Positions 1 to 7,459 of a DNA stretch of 13,125 nt are shown one piece after another. The position numbers and the translations under genes are program-made. The DNA comes from Baffinella frigidus. Taxonomy: Eukaryota; Cryptophyceae; Cryptomonadales; Baffinellaceae. The notes under the pieces are model-generated. The model saw nothing but the letters and a program-made list of their open reading frames with translations. It was not told where the DNA came from and ran no database searches. Each line of letters opens with the position of its first letter. The stretch's first letter is position 1. The DNA lies in the NCBI GenBank assembly GCA_026770585.1, contig MU646405.1, positions 670,221 to 683,345 of the forward strand, given 5' to 3'.

Positions 1-89
1 GGCAGCACCGTGGGGATGGTGAAGGCATCGAGGAGGGTAACGGACGTGAGAGACGTGTACTGGTACGCTTTCACGATCAGGAAATTCGC
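1..89 (-). CDS. Exon 3 segment of SLC35F-like transporter (runs off left edge)
   Basis: From 89 downward the minus strand reads ANFLIVKAYQYTSLTSV, then TLLDAFTIPTVL, open to the window edge. This is the signature segment of DUF914/SLC35F1-F2 proteins, a helix followed by LLD..TIP. A CAG acceptor (CTCCATCAG|GCGAAT) precedes it at 92-90, but the same CAG could also be read as the Gln of an EQANF motif seen in neighbouring copies. It is the only copy in the local array with an undamaged continuation past TLLD, so it is the best candidate for the real exon. Confidence 0.65.
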
Positions 90-945
90 CTGATGGAGTG
101 CGAGAACGTGTTAATGACAAGGCGTGAGAGAAATGCCGATTCCTGATCGCGCCGATCAAGTTTGCCTGCGCCCGGTGAGGTGAGAGACGTTTGTTACTTC
201 TTCTTCGTTCTTTCTTACTCTCGAAACCGGTCCTGAGACGTTTGTGAGTGCCAACATGGCCGCCATGTACGCACCCCACCCGAGTGAAGCAGCAAGAGAC
301 CTTTGTGAGTGCCAACACGTGTACTGCTACGCCTTGACCATCGGGAAATTCGGCTGCTCCACACGTGAGAGGCGAGAGACGTTGGTTAGTGTCAACACGG
401 CCGCCATATGCTCAGCACCCCTACCGAGGCTTGCAGCGCTAGCTGTGTCACTCTCGTGTACTGCTGCGCCTTCCCCATCAGGAGGCTCGCCTGCCCCAGT
501 TAACATTGTGAATGCCAACCTTTATTAACCTCGACAAAGGTCTCTCACGCGTGAGAGACCTTTGTTAATTCTCCACACGCGAGAGATATTTGTGAGTGCC
601 AACACGGCCTCGATGTATTCAGCACCCCCGCCGAGGCTCGGTGCTCTGTGGGGCTCTCGTGTACTGATACGCCTTCACGATCAGGAAGTTCGCCTGCTCC
701 ACATGTCCGCGCCAGGTCCTTCAGCGGGAATTTCAAACGCAACGTTTCGCGCTAAAAGTGTTTCGTGGTACAAAAAGATATTATACCGCCGGGTAACGGC
801 TCCAATTTCTTAAATTTGAAGGCACGAAGAGGGTGACGGACGTGAGAGACGTGTAATGGTACGCCTTGATGATCAGGAATTTTGCCTGCTCCATTTGAGA
901 GAGACCTTTTCTTAATGCGAACACGGCCGCCATGTATGCGCCCCC
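1..945 (-). repeat. Degenerate tandem array of SLC35F exon 3 copies
   Basis: At least five decayed copies of one coding block lie on the minus strand. Each has a motif like AYMAAVLALTNVS (near 236-275, 378-412, 590-625, 912-945) and/or a motif like EQANFLIVKAYQYT (near 46-92, 312-357, 455-500, 655-702, 840-897). The copy at 825-945 reads without a stop from GAYMAAV to the second motif and on to TSLTSVTLF, then loses frame by a one-base deletion relative to 1-89. Other copies carry a stop or changed residues. Spacing is irregular, about 150-280 bp. The linker bases between motifs repeat CGTGAGAGACGT-like strings. I read these as exon duplications in decay, not as separate genes. Confidence 0.6.
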
Positions 946-1020
946 GTTTTGGTATTAATAAAGGCCTCTCTCTTCGTGCGTGGATGGGGAGCTCACCTGG
1001 ACGCAGCGTCCGCGCCGCAT

Positions 1021-1058
<38 letters not shown>

Positions 1059-3653
1059 CCTCCCTCCCTCCCTCTCTCTCCCTCTCTCTCTTGCCTGGAC
1101 GTCGAAAAGGGCGAAGGTTAGGAAGGAGACGGGCGGGCTCTTTTCCACTCAAAGGTTGACAGGTTTCTACCGCGAACCCAAGCACGTCAACTGAGGCATA
1201 GTCAGGCAACCCGAGCGAGGCAGAGCTTCTCTCTCTCTCTCTCTCGCTCGCTCTTGCCTGGACGTCTGACGAGGGCGAAGACAAGGATGGAGATACGCGG
1301 GCCGCACTCACGTTTGTCAAACGCGAGCGCGTATTATACATGCCAAGTCGACACCTTTCACACCAAATACGGGGTGCAGATTTTCAGTAATTTAGCACCT
1401 GGACGCGTCGACAAGGGCGAAGATGTGCAAGGGGGCGCGCTAATCCCTTGCTTCTAATTTCTACTAAGAGGACCAAGCCTAGAGGTCCGCCCTGAGGCGG
1501 ACCCCTAGGTATGAATGAAGGGCTCTCTCTCGGTGCGTGGATCGGGGGCGGACCTGGACGTCGACAAGCGCGAAGAGGAGGAAGGAGATACGCGGGCCGC
1601 ACGGCAGCAGCGTCCGCGCCCCATGCTCACGCTCCTCCAACCCTTCCTCTGCGGAGGGAAACACATTCATTACGTCAAAATTCGCATTTAGGGATTAGGA
1701 CCACTGGCGTCTAGGGTTGACACTTGTGTTTAGGGTTGAGGAAGACGAGGCGCACGGCAGCAGCGTCCGTGCCGCGTCTCCCGACCCTCCTCCCCCTCTT
1801 CTGCTCATCATGCATCATCACCTTTATTGGGTGCCCGTAAATACCCGGGAAATGGGGGAATGCACGGTGGCACAGAGCGGAATCGCACGGCCGCAGCGCC
1901 CGTGCCGCATGCTCCCTCTCCCCCCCCCCTTCCTCTGCGGGGGGGGGCAGATTGATTGTGTGCAAGCACGAGCCAGAAATCGAGATCGCACGGGAGTAGC
2001 GTCCGCACCGCACGCTCCCGCTCCTCCTCCTCCTCAGTATCATCCATGAAAGTTATTGGGCGCCCGCACATACCCGGGAAATTGGGAAAAATTAGGTACC
2101 GCACCCACGATGGCCACCATGCACGCACTCCCGACAGTCGAGGGACGCTGGTGCTTCGTGTGTGTGTGGGGAGTGGGGGGTCGTAGGGACTCTCGGGAGC
2201 GGCCTGCGTTGCGAATCAAGTTTATCGGGTGCCCTACACCTGTACAATTGCGAAATGATGGGTGGTACAGGGCAGAATCGCACGGCAGCGCCGCATGCGC
2301 CCTCTCCTCCTCCTCCTCTGCGTCACAACACTCGCGTTAAGTGTTGAGGAACACTGGCCGCACGGCACCAGAGTCCTCGCCCGTCCTCGCCGCATGCCCC
2401 CTCTCCTCCTCCCCCTCCGCTGCATTATCCATAACGAAATTTATTGGGTACCAGTAAAATCGCGGTCGTCGGGCTCTCGGAAGAGGCCACCAGGCGGCGG
2501 GCTCGGTTTAGGGTTTAGGGTTTAGGGTTTAGGGTTTAGGGTTTAAGGTTTAGGGTTTAGGGTTGAGGGTTGAGGGTTTAGGGTTTAGGGTATATAAATC
2601 CGGGTGTAGTGTGTGGTTTAGGGTTTCGGGTTTCGGGTTTCGGGTTTAGGATTTCGGGTTTCGGGTTTCGGTCTTCGGGTCGCTGGTTTCGGGTTTCGGG
2701 TTCCGGGTTTCAGGTTTCGGGTTTCAGGTTTCGGGTTTCGGGTTTCTGGAGGGGAACCTGGAAGCGGGGGCGGGGGCGGGTGGCAGGCGACCCAGGAGGT
2801 GTAGACGATTGCAAGAAGAAGGTAATTCAGGAACGCTAGGAGCGTCGGCGCGTCAAATCCCCTGGATTTAGGGTTGAGGGTTAAGGGTTAAGGGCTTAGG
2901 GTGTAGGGTCGATATCAAAAATTCAAGGGGGAATATCATCCGAAGCCCCTGCGACATGATGAAATTCAAGGCAAAATATCCCCCAAAGGGTTGGTTTCCT
3001 GCAGCCCCGCTCAGCTGTACCATTTCAGTAAAGCAACTCTATCTCCACATAGCATGGCAGGCCACCCATGAGGTGTAGACGATCGCGAGCAAGAGGCAAT
3101 TCAGGAACGCAAGGAGCGTCGGCGCGTCGAATCCTCTGCGATACCCGGGATTTAAGGGGAATGGCAATATCCTCCAAATATCATGACAGGCCAGCGGCGC
3201 CGCGGGTGCGTGAGGAGCGCAGCCGGCATGCCCACCGGGTGTCCTCTCGCGGGAGATCCCAATAACAGAAACGCCTGCCCGCCTTTTTGACTAGCGTAGC
3301 TTCAAACGCTAGCCACGGAGCGCCTGCAGACTGGCGAGCCTCCCTATCGTCAGCCGGCTGGCTGGACGCCGCCTAGAGCAGAGTTTGCGTGGATCCTCCT
3401 GGCAGCTGCGCAGGAGATTCTCAAGAGAAACGTTTCAGCGATTGGCAGGAGTGCTCCCTGAAATCTCTGCGGGACGGCGTGCAGGAAGAATGAACGATCC
3501 CTCCTCCAAATATGGAAGCTGTTGGCCTAAACTCTGAGCCCCCTCCGAAGACCTGTCTGCGAGCACAGCGGCTGAGCAGTTGGTGCCGACGAGAAGAAGC
3601 GACACTGTCTGTCCGAGCGCCAGCAGCGGCACGTGCTTGGTCCACTGCCACAT
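1..3653 (-). CDS. SLC35F1/F2-like (DUF914) solute carrier, 5' part of gene, partial at left edge
   Basis: Predicted multi-spanning drug/metabolite-transporter superfamily protein of the SLC35F1/F2/F6 (DUF914) group. Three separated minus-strand blocks translate to consecutive conserved parts of this family. They are a first helix with LALGQTVSLLLVGTNCSAAVLADR (3653-3553, two stretches either side of VSLLL), a second with FDAPTLLAFLNYLLLAIVY (2861-2792, near-copy at 3135-3066), and a third with ANFLIVKAYQYTSLTSVTLL (89-1). Plant DUF914 proteins carry closely similar strings in the same order (ALGQ..SLLIT, AP..QSF..YLSLALVY, GNFLVVKAFQYTSITSVTLLD; recalled family knowledge). Exon 1 ends in phase 2 (CAG|GTC) and both exon 2 copies begin with one base that completes an Arg codon. 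The exon 2 to exon 3 join is not resolved because exon 3 lies in a degenerate array. The substrate is unknown. The remainder of the gene lies left of base 1. Whether the locus is functional or decaying is uncertain. Confidence 0.72.
1022..1092 (+). repeat. CT-rich microsatellite
   Basis: A run of CT dinucleotides passes into CCCT/CT units. A second shorter CT run lies at 1228-1254. Both sit inside the presumed large intron of the SLC35F-like gene. Open frames through them encode only Ser/Leu/Pro or Arg/Glu runs and are not credible genes. Confidence 0.9.
1477..1509. repeat. Short perfect-stem hairpin
   Basis: GGTCCGCC and GGCGGACC pair around a CTGA loop, extended outward by CCTAG-A and CCTAGG. 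It lies in the repeat field with no coding context. It could be a transcript hairpin or the relic of a small palindromic element. Confidence 0.5.
2505..2590 (+). repeat. Interstitial telomere-like array (TTTAGGG)n
   Basis: About a dozen heptamers, mostly TTTAGGG with TTAAGG and TTGAGGG variants. On the strand of the surrounding SLC35F-like gene this reads CCCTAAA. It lies in the presumed intron between exon 2B and the exon 3 array. Confidence 0.9.
2615..2747 (+). repeat. Variant telomere-like array (TTTCGGG)n
   Basis: Directly follows the TTTAGGG block after a 24 bp gap. The unit is mainly TTTCGGG with TTCCGGG, TTTCAGG and TTTAGGA variants. The homogeneous change of one base across the block points to local spread of a variant unit rather than random decay of TTTAGGG. 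Confidence 0.88.
2792..2861 (-). CDS. Exon 2, downstream copy (2B) of SLC35F-like transporter
   Basis: This copy has the same 70-base length and phase as 2A. Acceptor AAATCCAG|G is at 2862/2861, the leading G completes AGG (Arg), and the frame then reads GFDAPTLLAFLNY plus LLLAIVYTSW to TGG|GTCGCC. It keeps the aromatic residue (NYLLLA) typical of the family, so it looks like the more conserved copy. Its acceptor is formed at the edge of a run of CCCTAAA-like heptamers in the preceding intron (2863-2908). The two copies would be interchangeable by phase but would shift the frame if both were included (70 bases each). Confidence 0.65.
2863..2908 (+). repeat. Telomere-like heptamers next to exon 2B acceptor
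   Basis: Six or so heptamers (TTTAGGG, TTGAGGG, TTAAGGG, CTTAGGG, TGTAGGG). On the coding strand they form the C-rich tract immediately 5' of the exon 2B acceptor AAATCCAG. Confidence 0.8.
3066..3135 (-). CDS. Exon 2, upstream copy (2A) of SLC35F-like transporter
   Basis: Acceptor CGCAG|A lies at 3136/3135. The exon's single leading base completes exon 1's AG to AGA (Arg). It then reads GFDAPTLLAFLNC followed by LLLAIVYTSW, 23 codons, to a possible donor TGG|GTGGCC. The encoded segment is the second transmembrane helix of the family. It differs from copy 2B by a single residue (Cys for Tyr) but carries many synonymous differences. The homology continues about 12 bases past the proposed donor, so the 3' edge is less certain than the 5' edge. 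Confidence 0.62.
3553..3653 (-). CDS. Exon 1 of SLC35F-like transporter (start codon)
   Basis: This exon has 101 bases: 33 codons plus two bases (AG), then a GT donor in the context GACAG|GTCTTC. It starts MWQWTKHVPLL and continues through a hydrophobic segment (about residues 8-31), the first transmembrane helix with the family's LGQ..SLL pattern. The ATG has A at -3 and G at +4, and an in-frame TGA lies seven codons upstream, so this is the first possible Met in frame. A 189-residue open frame overlaps it (3421-3990) in a different frame but shows no family resemblance. Confidence 0.75.
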
Positions 3654-4170
3654 CCTCCCTAGCTGCTCCGTTCAACTGCGTCGGAGCATGAGACTCAGAT
3701 TGTTGAGGAAAGATGGTCTGCTCCCCTGCATCCGCTTTCCTGCGCTGTTCAACATCAGGAGATTCTGCGGCAACACACGGGCAATCAGCGCAGCACATTC
3801 TCACTCTCTGCAAGCGTGTCGGTGCAATGCAAGGATTCGTAATTTCACGTGGCAGCAGGCCACGACCGTGACGTGCCCGGAAGGGACTAGCTGGGCACCT
3901 GAGGGGAAGGGGCGCATCGAAGAGAGGCGTTCGCAGCGTCATGGTGGCGCGGAGCTCCCCCCAGAGGCTTCCCGATCCCCGGCGAAGCAAGGGGGTCTAA
4001 TTCTATGGGCGAAGCTCCGAATCCTCAGATTTTGGCTCATAACCTGTATGTTTTTCCCGACCACGAACAAGGCATGAGGTAAAGGAACTGTATGGGACGG
4101 TCGGACTTGGAGCCATTTGCTGTTTTGCTGTACAAAATTGGGTCAGGGATTTGCATCACCAGGCAGTTCA
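3654..4170. other. Upstream region of SLC35F-like gene, no gene seen
   Basis: Open frames on both strands (for example 3580-4077 plus and 3421-3990 minus) have no recognisable domain and overlap exon 1 in the wrong frame. The interval from 3654 would hold the promoter and 5' leader of the minus-strand transporter gene. I see no convincing TATA box or other site. Confidence 0.4.
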
Positions 4171-4315
4171 AACATCTGAAAGGATTTCCGGAGCGTGCGA
4201 TGTCCGATTCCAAAAGTTGGATCGAGAGTCTTGAGATTTCTAAAAAATCTCAAGACTCTCGTTCCATTTTTTGAAATCGGACATCGCACGGTTTCGTAAT
4301 CCTTTCAGATGTGTT
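4171..4315. repeat. Long hairpin (foldback element)
   Basis: Arms of about 65-70 bp pair almost throughout. The outer part is AACATCTGAAAGGATT with AATCCTTTCAGATGTGTT, the middle is GTGCGATGTCCGATT with AATCGGACATCGCAC, and the inner part is GAGAGTCTTGAGATT with AATCTCAAGACTCTC, around a loop of about five bases. There is no coding content. Size and structure suit a foldback MITE. Clear target-site duplications are not evident. Downstream (4316-4568) nothing else is seen beyond short GGCTCCAATTCC direct repeats near 4366 and 4387. Confidence 0.75.
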
Positions 4316-4568
4316 TGCTCCAGGGAGACCATCAAAACCCGTGCAGGGGGACCTGAAATGGAAAACGGCTCCAATTCCCGACCAATGGCTCCAATTCCAA
4401 TGCGAGTTCTCCCTGGGGATCAGGTTAGGGACGGTCCGTCCCATTTAGATCCCCTTGAACAAGGCTTTAAACGGTCGTGCGATGTACAAGAAAGGGTGCT
4501 CTCCCCTCGGTCAACGGTGCTGCGTGCCCTGCTGATGACCCCCAATTCGTTCCTTGCCTGAGACCACC

Positions 4569-4699
4569 CTACAGGGGTACACTGTACCACACTCATAAGA
4601 AAGCGCCTCCCCCTGGGACCCTACAGTAGGCCTATGCCTAGGGCCCTCTGGTGGTCCTAGGGAGGAAGGGTTTTTGTTATGAGCGAGGTACCCATGTAC
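4569..4699. mobile_element. Palindromic element, copy P1
   Basis: Outer inverted repeats contain CTCATAAGAAA on the left and the matching TTATGAG with GAGGTACC on the right, in a TACAGGGGTAC setting. The centre is a C/G-run followed by GGACCCTACAGTAGGCC, then ATGCCTAGGGCCC, and GGTGGTCCTAGG. There is no open frame. It looks like a MITE-type non-autonomous element. The right arm is more diverged than in later copies. Confidence 0.7.
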
Positions 4700-4778
4700 G
4701 AGAGGCGTGGGGGTCTTAACTTCGAGTGACCCATGCACACTGTAGAGCAGCGAGAGACCTTCATCGCAGAGGGGGCTT

Positions 4779-4902
4779 GTACAGGGGTTACTCGCGAATC
4801 AAGACGCGCACCGTCCCTAGGGTGGTCATATGTTCCTAGGACCAGCCCTACTGTAGGACCCTAGGGCGGTGCGTGTTCTTGTTCGCGAGTAACCCCTGTA
4901 CA
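4779..4902. mobile_element. Palindromic element, copy P2 (variant arms)
   Basis: It shares GTACAGGGGT ends and the CCTAGGGTGGTC / GGACCCTAGGG core with P1. The arm sequence is a different version: ACTCGCGAATCAAGACGCGCACCG against CGGTGCGTGTTCTTGTTCGCGAGT (each pairs over about 22 bases). The core runs in the opposite direction to P1. This defines a second subfamily, also seen at 12803-12908. Confidence 0.7.
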
Positions 4903-4946
4903 GGGGTATCTCGAAAAGAAGAACCAGCACCCTTCCCGAAGACCCC

Positions 4947-5070
4947 CTACAGGGGTACCTTGCTCATAAGAAACTGCCTCACCCCCCAAGACCACCCTAG
5001 GGCCCTAGGCACAGCCCTACTGTAGGGTCCTAGGGGGGCGCGGTTTCTTATGAGCGAGGTACCTCTGTAC
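4947..5070. mobile_element. Palindromic element, copy P3
   Basis: Arms TACCTTGCTCATAAGAAACTG and its complement ending TTTCTTATGAGCGAGGTACC flank a core with CCACCCTAGGGCCCTAGGC and CCCTACTGTAGGGTCCTAGG. The core is inverted relative to P1, P6 and P7. The end motif is CCCCTACAGGGG on the left and CTGTACAG on the right. Confidence 0.75.
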
Positions 5071-5251
5071 AGCGGTGACCGTGTTGGTATGCATCAAGAT
5101 ATTTGCTTCCTGGAGGAGAAGCAAGTGCGCACGAACCTCTCTTCAGGCCCTGCTCAGACACAGCCTCGGTGGGGGTGCAGAGACTTGCTGTAGGCTCATC
5201 AGGCGTGCAGGTTGTTCTATCTGACAGGCCCCTGAAGAGCCAAGACGTCAA

Positions 5252-5374
5252 GTACAGGGGTACACCGCTCATATGACCCCCCCCCCCCCCAGGACCACCA
5301 TAGGGCCCTAGGCATGGGCCTACTGTAGGGTCCTAGGGGGGGCGGCGCTTTCTTCTGAGGGAGGTACCCCTGTA
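5252..5374. mobile_element. Palindromic element, copy P4
   Basis: Starts GTACAGGGGTACACCGCTCAT and ends GAGGTACCCCTGTA, with the same core and orientation as P3. It has a 14-C run on the left and a G-run on the right, a complementary pair. The left arm has lost the AAGAAA part. The 180 bp between P3 and P4 shows no feature. Confidence 0.72.
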
Positions 5375-5465
5375 AAGCAGCAACCGCGTGCGCTGCCCAT
5401 CGTCAGCGTCTGTTGTCTTTACTCGAAAGCATGTACACGCGACACGCAAACTCGGGGGGAGGCCC

Positions 5466-5501
5466 CAGTTAAGTTTACACTTCCCCCCAGTTCAGTTTAC
5501 A
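5466..5501 (-). promoter_or_regulatory. Possible polyadenylation signals of the prion-like gene
   Basis: On the coding (minus) strand TGTAAAC occurs twice (about 5501-5495 and 5479-5473), each followed by T-A-ACTGGGG, 46-74 bases after the stop. TGTAA is the usual poly(A) signal in green algae. The lineage here is not established, so this is suggestive only. Confidence 0.3.
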
Positions 5502-5546
5502 GGGAGGAATGCGCCTCACTGGCACACACACTAGCACACCAGCTAT

Positions 5547-5884
5547 TCACTGCTGGCCGAAGCCCCCACCGGAGCCCATGTCCCCGCCCGGGAGCGACGC
5601 GCCGCCCATGTTGCCGTAGCCGTGCGGTGGGTACTGCCCGTACCCGGGGTACCCCCCGCCGCCGGCCTGCTTGTAGTAGTCCTGCTGGGAGCCGTTGTTG
5701 GCGCCCTCGCCCGAGAACTGGTTGCCGTAGCCCTGCTGCTGGTACGACGACGGCGTGTTGCCGTACCCCCCGCCCGCGCCGAAGGATGACGACTGCCCGT
5801 TGTTGTACTGCCCCTGCTGCGCGCCGCCCGCCTTGGACTTGTTGTTGTAACCGCCCTTGCCCGCGCCCTGCGCGCTGCCCCCCC

Positions 5885-5926
<42 letters not shown>

Positions 5927-7384
5927 CGTACCCAGCCTGCCCCGCGAACCCCATCTGGTTGGGCATGTTGTACCCCCCATACCCCTGCATCCCCTGCATG
6001 TTCTGCATGCCCTGCATGCCCTGCATCCCCTGCATGTACATCGCCATCTGCGCGTTCCAGTACTGCGGCATGTACCCCATCGCCGATGCCTGCCACGTGT
6101 TCGGCATCCCCGGCTGCCCCCCCGCAGCGCCCCCCCCGCCCCCCAGCTGGCCCCCGTAGGGATACATGGCGTCCGCAGGCTGCTCGCCCTCCTTCCCAGC
6201 CTTCCCCTGGGCGCCGTAGCCCGACGCGTCGGCGCGGCCCATGCCGTAGTCCCCCGCGCCCCCGAAGGCGTCGCTCCCCTGGTTCCCGTACATGCCCATC
6301 TTCGAGTAGTCGTAGCCCATGCCGGCCTGCTCGTACCCCGCGGCGCCCATCTGCGCCTGCATGGCGGGCGGCTGCATCATCATGCCCCCCGGCTGCTGCT
6401 GCCCCCCCGCCTGCGCCTGCTGCATCTGCGCGGCCTGCTGCGCCGCGGGCGCCCCAGCCTGCTGCGCGCCCGCGGCCTGCTGCGCCTGCCCCGCCATGGC
6501 CATCCCCGGCTGCTGCCCCAGCGCGCCCTGGTACTGGGGCGCCAGCGCGGCCTGCTGCCCGTAGCCCGGGTAGTTGCGCGCGGCGGCCTGCGCCTGCGCG
6601 GCGGCGCCGTACTGGTTGTGCATGTCGCCGCCCGCGTAGCCCGACAGGTCCTGCTGCTGCTGCTGCGCCTGCTGCTGCTGCTGCTGCTGCGCCCCCGTCG
6701 CCGCCTCCGCCATGCCGCCCTGCGCCGCCTGCGTCGCCGCGCCCAGCCCCAGCTGCGAGAAGCCGCTCGAGAGGTCCTCGGCCGGCTGCTGGTACTGCTG
6801 CATCGCCTGCGGTACGTGCGACGCCCCCGCCGCGTCCGCCTGCTTCATCGCGGCCGCCTGCTGCGCCTGCTGCGCCTGCTGCGCCTGCTGCGCCTGCTGC
6901 GCCTTCTGCGCGTTCTGCGCGGGCGCCGCCGCCCGCTGCTGCTGCTGCTGCTGCCCCTGCTGCTGCGGCGCCACCGCGCCCTCCGCAACCATCGACTTGC
7001 TCTGCGCCGGGTTCGCCCACGCCGGCTTCGCGGCCGCGCTCTTGTCCTCCGCCTGCTGCTGCTGGGGCGCCTGCTGGGCCTGTTCAGGGTTTAGGGTTTA
7101 GGGTGGAGGGTTTAGGGTGGAGGGGTTAGGGTTCAGGGTTCAGGGTTCAGGGTGCAGGGTGTAGGGTGTAGGGTGTGGGATTTCAGGGTGCAGGGTTTAG
7201 GGTGTAGGGTTTAGGGTGAAGGTTCAGTGCCTGCTGCTGGAGCGCTTGCTGCTGCTGGAGCTGCTGCTGCTGGATCGCTTGCTGTTGCGCCTGGTGAGGG
7301 GTTGGGGGTTAGGGTTCAGGGTTGAGGGTAGGGTTGAGGGTAGGGTTGAGGGTGTAGGGTTGAGGGTGGGGGTTTGGGGTTTGG

Positions 7385-7459
<75 letters not shown>

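Larger units (their letters stand above)
950..2460. repeat. Degenerate dispersed/tandem repeat field
   Basis: No gene is visible. Two motif sets recur. The first is CCTGGACGTCGACAAGGGCG-like at about 1094, 1256, 1398 and 1552. The second is CGCACGGCAGCAGCGTCCG-like at about 998, 1600, 1750, 1886, 1987, 2278 and 2360, followed by pyrimidine-rich CTCCTCCTCC and then TTTATTGGGTGCCCG (about 1822, 2052, 2219, 2440), commonly with a TACCCGGGAAAT string after it. Spacing of the last motif is about 230, 168 and 220 bp, so 1740-2460 is a decayed tandem array. The open frames here are products of the repeats. Confidence 0.65.

Noticed and set aside
955-1341. 128-residue minus-strand open frame with Arg/Glu repeats
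   Set aside because: It is the translation of CT microsatellites and flanking repeats.
2505-2590. True chromosome end (telomere)
   Set aside because: The array is short, mixed with variants and flanked on both sides by gene exons, so it is interstitial.
3421-3990. 189-residue minus-strand frame
   Set aside because: It overlaps exon 1 of the transporter in another frame, and only the exon 1 frame matches a known family.
4569-5374. tRNA or rRNA genes in the palindromic region
   Set aside because: No cloverleaf with conserved T-loop or anticodon arm was found. The pairing is one long stem of the repeat elements.
5627-7129. 500-residue plus-strand frame and a 507-residue minus-strand frame (5497-7020)
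   Set aside because: Both are shadows of the CAG/GCC-rich exon 7 in other frames. Their Ala/Pro/Arg and Ala/Gly content has no natural structure, and only the 5547 frame joins the upstream exons in phase.
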